In this document: piece after piece, positions 11,924-21,810 of the stretch | Layout: each line of letters begins with the position of its first letter | How positions within the stretch are numbered: the first letter of the stretch is position 1 | Assembly (NCBI GenBank): GCA_013368315.1 | Contig: JAACJM010000027.1 | Coordinates: 434,001-498,000 of the forward strand | DNA from: Tetrapyrgos nigripes | Lineage: Eukaryota; Basidiomycota; Agaricomycetes; Agaricales; Campanellaceae | Direction: 5' to 3' | DNA length: 64,000 bases | Translations under genes and position numbers: made by a program | Notes under the pieces: model-generated | Databases searched by the model: none | Seen by the model: only the letters and a program-made list of their open reading frames with translations | What the model was told of the DNA's origin: nothing

Positions 11924-12370
11924 ATGCCTGTAGCTTGGCTTATGGAACCCCGACGGAGCACGGAAATCACTAAATATTCTGGAAAAATGACCCAAGTTGA
12001 CCGCAACACGCTTCCCTACATGACAATGGCCGCTTTTGCTCACTTCACTCTTCACTGGACCAAAGGGGAGATGGTATTTGTTGATCTACAAGGTACCATT
12101 TACAACTTTTTGCATATAAAATTTAGATTCTGATCAACGTTCTCTATTGATTAACAACAGGATCTCCCACTGCACAAGGACAGCTTCTCTTTGATATTAT
12201 GACGCGCATCAGAGATGGGTAAGTGATTTGAGCTACAAGATTACCTTTCTATTTGTCTGATTCATTGTCTCTGCAGAGGAAGCTGCCCTGGAGATCATGG
12301 CTACACAAACCTTGATGAATTTATCAGGAATCACAAATGCAACCGCATTTGCCGTGGTATCGGTATGTAG
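11924..12370 (+). pseudogene. Alpha-kinase C-terminal fragment carried inside the element
   Basis: Three exon pieces join in frame: 11924-12092, 12161-12218 and 12277-12370, ending at TAG. They read ..WLMEPRRSTEITKYSGKM.., then EMVFVDLQG, then LLFDIMTRIRDG.., then HKCNRICRGIGM. W-x-x-E-P-R-R, the D-L-Q-G metal-binding motif and the Cys-x3-Cys zinc site are hallmarks of the C-terminal half of alpha-kinases. The N-terminal half, including the ATP-binding part, is missing; just upstream the frame meets a stop. It is a different gene copy from the interrupted host kinase (sequence clearly diverged) and lies next to the left TIR, so it was either captured or was the target of an earlier insertion. 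Confidence 0.7.
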
Positions 12371-12859
12371 AATTTACCGTGTTGCCCTGGCTTGCCGCCG
12401 TGCCGTTATGGCGTGTCGGCGTGTCGTTTTCATAAATGTATGTACAATCTGAATGTATAGTAATAGTATACTGGAAATTTCAAGTTGTATTAGTAGACAA
12501 TAGAGGTGTATAAACCATGTATAACGTACCAGTGTAGGATATATCTAAGTAATGTAAGATTTATACTCTGAACTTTCGAAAATGTATGACCCGATCCATC
12601 GGGCGACACGCAGATCTATCGGGGTGGCACGGCAGTGATTGGACTGACGTGCCACTGCCGTGTCGCCAGCGTGCCAGCGTAAACTGGACTGTGATGTCAT
12701 ATGTGCGGGCCATCCGCATCAGGTGCGGGCGAGCAAATGCCCGACGCATTTAATATAGCAAGCTCATTGATCGGTTTCTTTTACCCTTTTCACGCACTCT
12801 CAGCCTTTTCTTCATAACGCAAATCAGTTCTCATACAATCTACATACTCGTACTGCCTA

Positions 12860-13730
12860 TGAATATTGGCCGAACACCTTGGATTGGACAGCATGTCTAT
12901 GTTGTCAAAGGAGCGAGAAGGGATACAGAGGTATCGTTCGTGATGTTCGACCATTTCTAAATTACAGTGGCTTGCAACTCCGTGTCGAGCTTCAGAAATT
13001 TGGCATCCAGGTCTGTCCAAGCATCAACTTAGATTATGACCATGTACATCATGTTGACTAAGTGTGTACTCTATGTGATCTTCATGTAACTTATCTCTCT
13101 TCCAGTCATTTTCAGCCGCTACGGCACTATCACAAAGGATATTCACTTCGCCCTGGTTATTGTTGTATGCCTTGTGAAGTTCCTTATTCTCCTGAATGCT
13201 GGCCTGCTCCAATCAATGTTCCACGGAGTACTACACCCATTCCTTCTGACGTCAATGTCGACAGCCTTAATACTGCTGCTGCTCCATGGACTCCTGACCA
13301 ATATGACTCTCAGCCTGAAATCACTGTGAGTACTCATTTTTTTATATTTTATGCTATTCTCAAAGAATTTCTACAAGCACTGGATTCTCAATCCACGTCT
13401 AAATGGGTTGACCTTGGAAGTCAGCTTATTGGAGCCAAAAGCAAAGGCCTGGGTTCATGTATCAGATGGTGCAATCTTCAACACTCACTGACCTCGCCTT
13501 GGTGTTGTACCAGCCAATATCTGTGGACCACTTCAATGGCCTTCTGCTCATACTGAGCAAGGACTTATGGTTATCATTGTTGGTGAACACACAGGTTTGC
13601 TTGTTCGACGAGTGTACTATTGTGTTGTCGGTGGAGAGTCTCATTTTATTGTTCGCGGATTGGCATACCATCTGCAGTAATGGTAAATATCCTGAAAAAG
13701 TCCAGAAGATAGAAATACATACATGAAGCT
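12860..13730 (+). pseudogene. Decayed KOW-domain (SPT5-like) protein gene
   Basis: Reading across frames gives PWIGQHVYVVKGA, then after a frameshift KGYRGIVRDV.., SGLQLRVELQ.., then LDYDHV; later PWTPD, PRLN.., and near 13500-13660 GLMVIIVGEHTGLLVRRVYY in a third frame. Gly-x-x-G following V-x-V is the KOW motif, which binds RNA or partner proteins in SPT5-type elongation factors. Mushroom genomes have many such stand-alone KOW proteins. At least three frame changes and stops show it is not functional. It lies between the alpha-kinase fragment and the convergent transposase. Confidence 0.5.
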
Positions 13731-16302
13731 ACATCATGCAAATTGTGGTGATACTTTTCCACCTGAAATAGTCCTTCAAAACCTGCAACTAAATCATTGC
13801 TTTTCCCCGCAATTTGGTAGATGATGGGATGCAGTGCCTCTTCACCATTTGTCGTACTTGGAAGTCTAGCAGCAAGATTTGGATCCATTGTTCTGCATGC
13901 AGGAAATATCATCCTGGCATGCTCTGGGGCTTGCCACCAATCAAGCCAAGGTGTTACTTTGGGCCATCTCTGACGAATTGTTGCAATTGTGGTCTTGTAC
14001 TGGTCTTCATCGTTGGTTGTTCGGAGCATTCAGCATAGTTCTTTGAAGGTGGCCTTGGTATCAGATGATACAACCTCTCCAATACGTGCGACACGAGTGA
14101 CTGATTTATCATAATGATACTCGCAACCTTTTAACAAGGTTTGTGCAGCCTGCCGAAGCTCTTCAATAGACCACCGTCCATTTTCAACCTGGAATAGGAA
14201 ATCGCAAAATGCAATCAAAAATCCCTGGCGCTGAGCATCACTAAAGTCCACGACCTGTGTTGGACTTCAGCTATCATACTATATTAAAATAGTGGATATC
14301 ACTTACCATAGCAAACATTACATCTGTAATCTCTATGTTCTTTGCTAATGCCCCCTCAGCAATACTCTGGAACACAGCAATGAAATGATATTTATATTGC
14401 TCTGTTGTAGCACCATCTGCAAAGCTGAACATTCCAGGAACCCAAAGATTGGCAACAGGGGAAAATGCGGAAGTGATGATCAGGATTGCATTTGGAGCAG
14501 ACCAGAATTTATGTGCGCCATCAGTGAGAAGCCCCTCCAATGGTGCCAGACGAAGTGTGAGTGCATCTTTTGGCAGGAGCTGGTCTCACTGCCAGTCTGT
14601 GTTGAAGGAAATGACAGTAATTGGTTCAAAACCAACAGTGCAGACATGCATATGAACATATCCTTTGTAGCGTTGCTTCCAGGCCTGGAACTGGGCAAGG
14701 AAAGTATGACCGTTTTCCAATTTCAAAGCACCTCGTATTTCACGCAAGTGGTATCTCCAAGATGCAGGGTTGTTTGCTGCATGAGCAATAGAAGCGGCTC
14801 CAGGCTTATATCCAGTTGCAGTCTTTTGGTCAATGAGAAGCTCCAGAGGTTTTTTGGTGGCATTGTTTTCAACAAGCTCTCCGATATCAGCTTCCTCTTT
14901 GGCAGTCAGATGTAGAACTTGGGAATGTATGGGGCAGCCCATTGATATATCTGTATCTTTGGGTGCTCCTTTCACCATCCACTCGTCCCCAGGTGATGAT
15001 ATATGCAATGGAAGGGCACTTCACATGGGAAAGAGAGGCACCACACGAGCACTGGCAGTTTGTAAGCTGCCATGAGATATCCTTGTGTGTCTGTGGCCGT
15101 GTGATAACCTTGCAAGATTCTTGAGTGCACTGAAACACCCCCAAGCATCTGCGCACACTCTCCCATCCACCTCCAACAGTATCAGCATCATAAGAACCTT
15201 TGCGGTTGCTTCCACCACTATTTGAACAGGCCCAATGCACCATGAGTTTCTTGGTGGCTTCATATTGTGCATGAGTACAGTCAAGGGCAAAGACACCATT
15301 GGGCCAGCCGTTCCATTCCATGTGATCCAGAGAAGTGAACATAGCATCAGCATCTCGATTTTGCCAACATTCACGAACAGGTTGTGGATGCAAAGGAACG
15401 AATGCAGTCAATTTTGCTGGGTTGGTGAGGTCAATTGGTGCCCATGTGAATGTTGGTCCTGATTTAGTAGCGATTGGGTTGTGCTGGACAACAGGTGGTA
15501 TGTTTTGTTTGGGTGGCTGACCAACCATATCTCCTAAAATTTTTAGCATTCAAGTCTTTCCTGTCAAGGAGAAAATGACTACATACTATGTGGTGGGACT
15601 GTTTTTGGGGGCTCTCGTGATGCAGGATTGGTATTGGAACCTTGCACATTTACACTGTCTATATAATATATAATATGTGCAATGATCAGTGACTATTCAA
15701 ATGGAAATTACTCTAGATTGAGACATACGAGGCTCTGGAGGATTGATAATAGGCTTTTGTGAAATGATATTGGATGAATTTGGTGGATTAATAACTGGAT
15801 TTTGAGATCTGGTGTGGATTGTGCTTGGGTTGACAATGGGATTTTGAGTTGAGGTAAAAAGTCCTGATTTTACAACATGAGTGTATGATAACTTGATTAT
15901 TTTGTACAGAAAATACATACCTCGAGGATACAGTTGAAGCTGTACAACATCAGTATGCATGGCCTCTAAGGACAGCTTGATGGGCTGGGAATCTTGACTT
16001 GATTGTTGCAATGCATTGGCACTGACACTAGTAGGAACTAGTTCAAAAGCCACAAGTTTCCCTGATTATCCATAGTTATTTTTGTAGGCCAAAAGTTTTG
16101 ATGTTTACAAACCATTTTGGTACATTGGTATCTTGTGCATTTGAGGGTGAAGAATATCATTATTAGCTAGAATTATTTAAGTAAGTCAATATATGAGTAT
16201 AAATGTAATGTCATAGTTCTCACAAGAGTGTGTAGTATTACTGCTGTCACTGGTGAAATGTGTAGGCAGAGAAGATGACCCTGAGCGAGCTTCTATAACC
16301 AT
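13640..16302 (-). pseudogene. MULE-type transposase with GCM/WRKY-like zinc finger; one nonsense codon
   Basis: Reading begins at ATG 16302 (MVIEARSGSS..), runs through a Pro/Asn-rich linker (16053-15700), then a domain at ~15420-15030 with W-N-G-W-P-N-G-V-F.., C-L-G-V-F-Q-C-T-x3-C.., R-P-Q-T.., C-Q-C-S-C-G and H..C, a zinc-binding DNA-recognition fold of the WRKY/GCM superfamily often seen on Mutator-like transposases. A catalytic-like core follows at ~14585-14290 (LTDGAHKFW.., SPVANLWVPG.., FIAVFQSI). The C-terminal part (~14250-13650) has WLDWWQAPEHARMIFP and NGEEALHP. A TGA at 14588-14586 breaks the frame between N-T-D-W-Q and D-Q-L-L-P, so this copy is probably inactive unless read through. 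Several short introns are inferred; their exact ends are not all certain. Confidence 0.6.
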
Positions 16303-17185
16303 GTTTGAATCTATTGGCGCACAGAGTCAAAAATTTTAACACATCTACATACCATTTTGTATACTCGCTCTCGGATCCCAGTCAGTCGCATTTAATATAC
16401 GGCTCAGGTCCATATTGCGCACACAGAACCTGTAGACATTTGAATATACATAGATGTGTAAAGCTAAAGGTAACGCTAACTAGGACCTGCACAGTAGATT
16501 TTTGCAAAAGCGGCACAGACTTTGTCTTTTTCGGGGGGGCGAGTGAAAGCAGCACAACTACGTTTAAAAGCCTATTATATACTGTGGCTGAATGCCATCA
16601 ATTTGGACGCTTAACGTAGCCCCGAATACGTTGCGCAGCGCAGAGAGAAACTGAAAATCAAAATCAAAATAACATAGGTTACTCCCGAGCATCGGGGGGT
16701 ACAACGTCCGCATATTGATTGGGCAAATTGAAATAATATTAGTACTTAAGGTCTACATACTTTCTACTACACTTAGAATACAACTTACCTATCCAGCCGC
16801 TATACGAAAACCACAAGGAGTTGCGATCGACGGCTCAAACAAGCTCAACGTGGCTCGAGACCGAAGATCGGCGGCGTGCCTGAGCTGGGGCTCGGCTAAA
16901 TCTGATGACACGTCGGTGGCACGCTGACACGGCACTGGCACGGCGGTGGCACGCTGGTGCGACACGGTAAATTCTCGCCCCCGCGTGGTATTGGTCTGGA
17001 AAAGTTGACTGTTAGTAAAGGTGAGGAGCGTCCTACCACTTCTTCAAGCCGAGTACAAAGTTCTCGTTCTCGAAAGCAGGCCAGCCCCGAAGTTGATAGT
17101 GATGAGAACTGAAACTTATTTTCCACAAAAATTATTTTTTACTTTAAATACTTATAATTTTTTATTTACTAGTATTCTCTGCTAT
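16303..17185. other. Non-coding part of the MULE-like element
   Basis: No open frame is supported. GGCACGG/GTGGCACGCTG units cluster at 16,905-16,970; a similar GGTGGCACGG cluster lies at 12,620-12,690, so these may be subterminal transposase-binding repeats. This is inference from clustering only. Confidence 0.35.
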
Positions 17186-17541
17186 TCAATAGGGTCTCAT
17201 GCGTCCTTCCCAAGCCCCGCTGCGAACTTCGTTTGCAACTCGCACAACTTCAGCTGCCCTGGCATCTGTACACGATGAGATGGAATAAGGAAAATAATTG
17301 AACACCAAATCAAATGCGTACCTTTGACGCATTCAGAGCACCTCAATTCAGCTCTGTTCTGGCTTCCCGTTCCGATAGCGCCACAATCCACGCATTGGTT
17401 ATACGTCTGTCGAGGATAAGTCATTTAAACGTCCGGAATGGAGCTTAAAAAAATGTAGCTTACCGCCATAGTCTCCATGCCACCCTGCTGATCCTTCAAA
17501 GTGGTCCAGAGGGTACATCGGCCACAAAGCCCAGTAGTCAT
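17186..17541 (-). CDS. 80-residue double zinc-ribbon (CxxC) protein inside the element (3 exons)
   Basis: Exons 17541..17464, 17406..17322 and 17265..17186 splice in frame (donors GTAAGC and GTACGC; acceptors CGACAG and GTACAG) to 81 codons including the stop. The product has CGRC near the N-terminus, then CVDCG and CSEC: four CxxC-type knuckles, enough for one or two zinc ribbons, followed by an Ala/Val/Arg-rich helix. The layout resembles the Cys-rich region that precedes the kinase domain in many mushroom alpha-kinases. It sits just inside the right TIR, transcribed toward the transposase. It could be an accessory DNA- or protein-binding factor of the element, or an alpha-kinase 5' piece that has acquired its own stop. 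All three introns' phases agree, which is evidence for recent selection on the frame. Confidence 0.55.
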
Positions 17542-17764
17542 TTTATGGGGAAAGTTCTGACCGCATCCCACATTACCCGACACTTCAACAACACTTCAAC
17601 TGAGTGGCACATACTAGGCATTGCCATTAAAGATTCATTGAGGCAACCATTATACTTATATATATCCCTCCACCTGAGGCTGTGCCCCCTAAGGTAAGGC
17701 AAGCCGTTACAGTGATATATAGTGCAGGGCGACTAGAAAGAGAAAACGATGACTGACAGCTAAT

Positions 17765-17877
17765 GGATAGGGGGCAGGGGTCTGGTACACGGAAGGACTT
17801 AACCGGACTGGACCCGAGTTGTTGGACTTAATGATAGGCGCTCTCAGGTTTTAACCTTGCGTGTCCTGCCGACGGTA
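17765..17877. repeat. Right terminal inverted repeat of the MULE-like element
   Basis: Inverted match to 11445-11550; ends ..CCTGCCGACGGTA, followed by the second ATCTAATT at 17878. Confidence 0.8.
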
Positions 17878-18576
17878 ATCTAATTCACTTACTGTTTGAT
17901 TTGAAAAGGACCTCCACCTGACCTTCCCATTCCTAGTCTGCGCTTTGTGGAGGCTGGAGTCTTTGTTGCACTCTCAAATGCAGCCCAACACTTCAAGGCA
18001 GGGTCTGGCTCAGATGCTCCTCAGAAGACCTATCTTCTAGAAGAACATATTCCCATCTCTGATGGTGGAGATTTCATCAAGTACATTCATAATGGCAGTC
18101 CTACCCCAAATATTTCTTCTTCTCATCCAGAGTATCAGACCACACTCTTTCTGTCAACCTTACAGCATATCCAGTATATTAAGACTCATCAATATGCTTA
18201 AGTCTCTGACTATCAAGGCTTTGGTGGTATTCTTAGTGATCCTCAAATTATGACATCTCCGTGAGTCCCATATTTGTATTCATTGATTTTTTGGTCCCTA
18301 ATGGATTACAGAACACTTTTGTCTATCATTTATGGACCAGAAGTTGATGGTGATGATGCAGCAGCAGCTCAATTGAGATCAACTCTTTGGTGATGGCAAT
18401 ATTGATGAATGCTTCAAAAAATTTCCTCTTGAGCATGACTGTAATGATTATTGTCAATGGATGGGTTTAGATGTGTTCCCAAAGTAGTCCTCAACAAGTA
18501 TTATAGTGGCATGAATGTAGAAATGCATATGTATGTCAAATTGTACATAAAATGTACATAGAAAGGCTGAAAAGGG

Positions 18577-19240
18577 TAAAAATGCGTTCAGCCACAGGAG
18601 AAACTGGCATGTGGAAGTCACATGACTACCTGGCAGGCATTTTGCTCCAACTTATGTTCGACTCTACATACTTTGATACCTTTTCCTCCACATCTGGACA
18701 GTTCTCTATAATTTATCTAGACTTCTTGGATATGCTTCAGTGTGACTATACTAATTCCAAAGAGATTCCTCCAGCAGGACCAAATCTCTACATGAGTAAG
18801 GGATGGGAAATTATCTCCTAAATTAGCAATCACAACCCTCAAACAGCACATTCACATTGTCCTTTCCCATCCTCTCCTCTCTGTTTGAACAATGAATATG
18901 TATGTCAATATGTAGAGAAGGACCTATTGAGATTCATTTAGTGGCTCTTGAAGAGTTAAGAACAGTTGAGAACAGGTACTCGTGCTAGTATGGTGCTAGT
19001 ATGGCAGGTGAAAGTATGTAAAAATGGTCTAATGGATATATAGAAGAGTCCTAAATTTGGTGTGTATTTCTCCTGTACATGAAAGGAGCACAGAGAACCA
19101 AAAAAAAAGTCAAAAATGCGTTCAGCCAGAAACTGGCCATGTGGAAGTCATGTGACTCACTGGCAGACATTTTGCTCAAACTTACGCTCAACTTTTGTAT
19201 ACTTTGATGCCTTTCCTTCACATCTGGAGACCTTCCACTT
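18577..19240 (+). repeat. Direct imperfect repeat (18577-18720 and 19107-19240)
   Basis: Both units begin AAAAATGCGTTCAGCCA, continue with ACTGGC..ATGTGGAAGTCA, then CACTGGCAG/CCTGGCAGRCATTTTGCTC, and end TACTTTGAT(A/G)CCTTT..CACATCTGGA. They are about 530 bp apart and each is preceded by an A-rich run. They could be the ends of a small element or a local duplication. The coding sense is unclear. Confidence 0.6.
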
Positions 19241-19380
19241 CCAAGTCAAAGACTACCACTACCAATTCCACTTCCACTTCAAAAACTACCACTTTCACTT
19301 CAAAGACTTCTTCCTCAAAGGGTACTTCGACTCAGATCACCTCTTACTTCTCTCGTAAACAGAGAGGAGAAGCAAACTGA
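19195..19380 (+). pseudogene. Ser/Thr/Lys-rich tail with PIP-box-like C-terminus (remnant)
   Basis: The frame ends in a run of Ser, Thr and Lys (KTTTTNSTSTSKTTT..) followed by STQITSYFSRK and a stop. STQITSYF resembles PCNA-interacting (PIP) boxes that end several DDE transposases, such as pogo. No transposase domain is readable upstream within this window, so only the tail is seen. A chance low-complexity frame is a real alternative. Confidence 0.25.
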
Positions 19381-21564
19381 AATAAATAGTTTCATTATAT
19401 AACAGAAGCAAATATATAGCTACGGTCTTCTTCTCTTTCTCTTTCTTTTCCTCCCCACCAAGTATAGAACATCTCATACTTGTTCTATTAGGTGCATATT
19501 ACTACTATTACTACGTATCTACTACTCAATAATCTCTCTACTGGTACTCTATTGTCCCTGTGGACAAATATAGATTCTCTTTCTACCCCTTCGTCCTCTC
19601 AATGCCTCTTTTAGTCCTCCCTTGGACTACCTGGTTCCGCCACAACAGATGAATGCTGCTTGAGTGCAGCGGAGTTCTTAAATTATAAATAGGAGTCGCA
19701 CATCAGAGTTTTTAAATACAAGTTTTAAATAAAAAAGGTACATATGGTAATATTCACATGATCCAGAGTCTCCGGGGTCTGAATGCTCGGCAATCAATTG
19801 TGGCGCGCTTATGAGCGGACCCTTCCTGCTTTCCATAACCATCGGCTGAGTTAATACTGTATCTGTAGTCTGTCTACAAGGGATCATACTTGTCAGAATA
19901 TTTCATGCAATAAGAAGAGTAGTGTAAACGTATCCATATACACGCACTGTAAGGCTAATCATTTCTCTTCACATCGTCAGTTCCAAACGCTTGTCACCTG
20001 TGCCGAGCTGAGGAAGAATTGCATTCCTTCGAGTTAACAAGCGAAAAACCTTCATAAATAACAAGATGAAGGGGTAGATTGGACGTAACATACCAAGCTG
20101 CTTCGTCGACATCAAGGTCCTACATTTTCTCCTCCTTTTCACTACCTACATGCTAGCTACATAGCCTTGAAAGAGGTAGGGTCACCCAGCCCAGTAATAA
20201 GCGCTAAACTGTGGAAGAGCCTGTAATGTAGCGGGGAGGGAGGATAGAGCCAGGATGCATGGGCGGTGTCTGTTAGTGGTCCAAAACCTATAGACATGGA
20301 GGCTGGAGTCGATCAACCAGCGGTACAGTAGAAAATGAAAAAGGCAAACTGTACCAGGCTCATGATTACCCTCGGTCTGCGTTTTACTCATTCTTGGCTT
20401 CGTCAACCAACCTCAACCTTCCGTTGTCATCCCTTACCCTCCTCACTCCAGGCGCTGATTGGAAAATTCAGGACACAATGTTGTGTTGGTATTAGTGAGA
20501 ATGGGGTTTTGCTGCCAGTTCGGCCTATAGAAGTAAAATTTGGACTCAGTCAGCCAATGGAGCAGATATATAAGAGGAGCAAGGCATCTGTACTGTATTC
20601 ATCAAGTAACCTACACCCTATTCCATCATCCCCTTTGTCGTTATCATCTCCGTGTTTCGGCCATGTCTCCTCTCTCCATCTCCATCTCCCTTGTTGCACC
20701 AGCTTCCATTGAAACATGCAGCAGAGGCATCAACAATAAGACGACCTGTAGCCCCACTGACTTCCGCCAGAACGGGTATATCAACTTCGTTCCAGTCAGC
20801 CCACAAATCCCAGTCATCCTCTGCGATAAAAGAAGAATGGAGGGGTGCTACATAGATACAGCATGAGACGATCAACGCCGGAAAATCTTCTGAGTCTCCA
20901 ATTGAAAGAGATTTGGGTGGGGAGTTGTGGACAATGATGGTCGGTCTGCATGGGACAAATTCTGACAGCGGAAGCGGAGGTGGGTAAATGAGGACTGTAA
21001 TCCAACGGTCTGGGAGATGAAGCTGGAGGTATGAGGGAGGTAGGGCCGTCGAGCAACAAACACCCCACTTGAACCACAAAAACCACAAAAACTCGCTTCT
21101 ATCTGACCCGCCCCTCTTCCTATTCCTCGCCATGTCCAGAATTCCCCATCTTTTCTCCCCACTCCTGCCCTCCCCCTCCCAACTACCTCCCCCTCCTCTT
21201 CGCATGACTCGCATTCCCTTCATCCAAGCTTTGCTTCCACTCATTCAAAAGGACGGTGTACGGACTATTGGTTTTTCATCAGTCAGGTACACCGAAGCAG
21301 ATGCAAGAGAAGGATGGAAAACATACTCTACACGATGAGATGGGGTCTGTGTATATTGTCATCGGTAGGTTTCCTATCTGTCATCTGTCTTTCCCTCTTT
21401 TCCCTGTTTCCTCGCTCTCAAAACCCCTGCCCGAATGCTGCTGTGGAAAGCATATGACCGGGTGTTAGTTGTTGTTGTGTTTAATAGTGCGTGCAAAAGC
21501 TGTAGATCTGTCGATTTGAGCGAATAGTACACGTTAGGGGAAAGGAGAAGAAAATCATATGATA
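19381..21564. other. No gene firmly recognised; TATA box and short ORF near 20.57-20.87 kb
   Basis: Pyrimidine-rich intergenic sequence. A clear TATA-like AGATATATAAGAGG near 20,565 precedes a plus-strand ATG at 20,663 (67-codon frame to 20,866), but the frame shows no domain, and the overlapping minus frame (20,618-21,244, 208 codons) is equally unconvincing. A further plus frame at 21,132-21,338 is Pro/Leu-rich at its start. A real gene may exist here with introns I could not resolve. Confidence 0.3.
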
Positions 21565-21810
21565 TATCCAACGATTTCCAAGCTGACGCCCTCAGAAAGT
21601 AACAAGATCAAACAACAGAAGAGTCCAGGAAACGCCACAAAAACGCTGCTGCCACTTTGACCTCCACTAAAACTACTCGTCCTTTCCTCTCTTTCCTCTC
21701 ATCCTTCTTCTTTACTCTTTCATACAAAGCTCTTACCCCTCTCATTACGCTATGTCCCATACTCCAGGTCCCAGCTGGAATTCAGATTCTAGCAAACCCA
21801 CCACACAGCC

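Larger units (their letters stand above)
11445..17877. mobile_element. MULE-like DNA transposon, 6.43 kb, with ~100-bp TIRs and ATCTAATT target duplication
   Basis: The two ends are inverted copies. Left starts ACCATCGGCAGGACACGCAA; the reverse complement of the right end starts TACCGTCGGCAGGACACGC, and similarity continues for about 100 bp (to ~11550 and ~17765). ATCTAATT flanks both sides (11437-11444 and 17878-17885), a 7-8 bp target duplication. Long TIRs and this duplication length fit Mutator-like elements; hAT and KDZ also make 8-bp duplications, so the class rests on the transposase. Inside, left to right: alpha-kinase 3' fragment (+), KOW-domain remnant (+), transposase (-), zinc-ribbon gene (-). 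It sits within an intron of a host alpha-kinase gene. Confidence 0.8.
11100..18487 (+). pseudogene. Alpha-kinase (MHCK/EF2K-type) gene split by a transposon in an intron; nonsense and frameshift
   Basis: Four exon pieces join in frame: ~11100-11218 (EIGHGGFKTCHP), 11271-11407 (FDKIIIEANLHHYA..), 17909-18260 (IPSLRFVEAGVFVALS.., GFGGILSDPQIMT) and 18312-18487 (LFGDGN.., EHDCNDYC). These are the ordered landmarks of atypical alpha-kinases in mushrooms: the glycine-rich start, an E-A helix, the LRFV strand, the G-x-L-x-D-P-Q loop, and the C-terminal Cys-x3-Cys zinc site. The intron after 11407 (GTAAGC) reaches its acceptor at 17908 and contains the 6.4-kb element; across it N-K-G-P-P-P reads through exactly. 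The gene is dead or dying: a TAA interrupts the frame at about 18199 (QYA-stop-VSDYQG) and a +1 shift precedes LFGDGN. Alpha-kinases phosphorylate Ser/Thr; the substrate is unknown. Confidence 0.75.

Noticed and set aside
20618..21244. 208-codon minus-strand frame
   Set aside because: Biased composition mirrors a C/T-rich opposite strand; no domain, and a TATA box supports transcription on the other strand.
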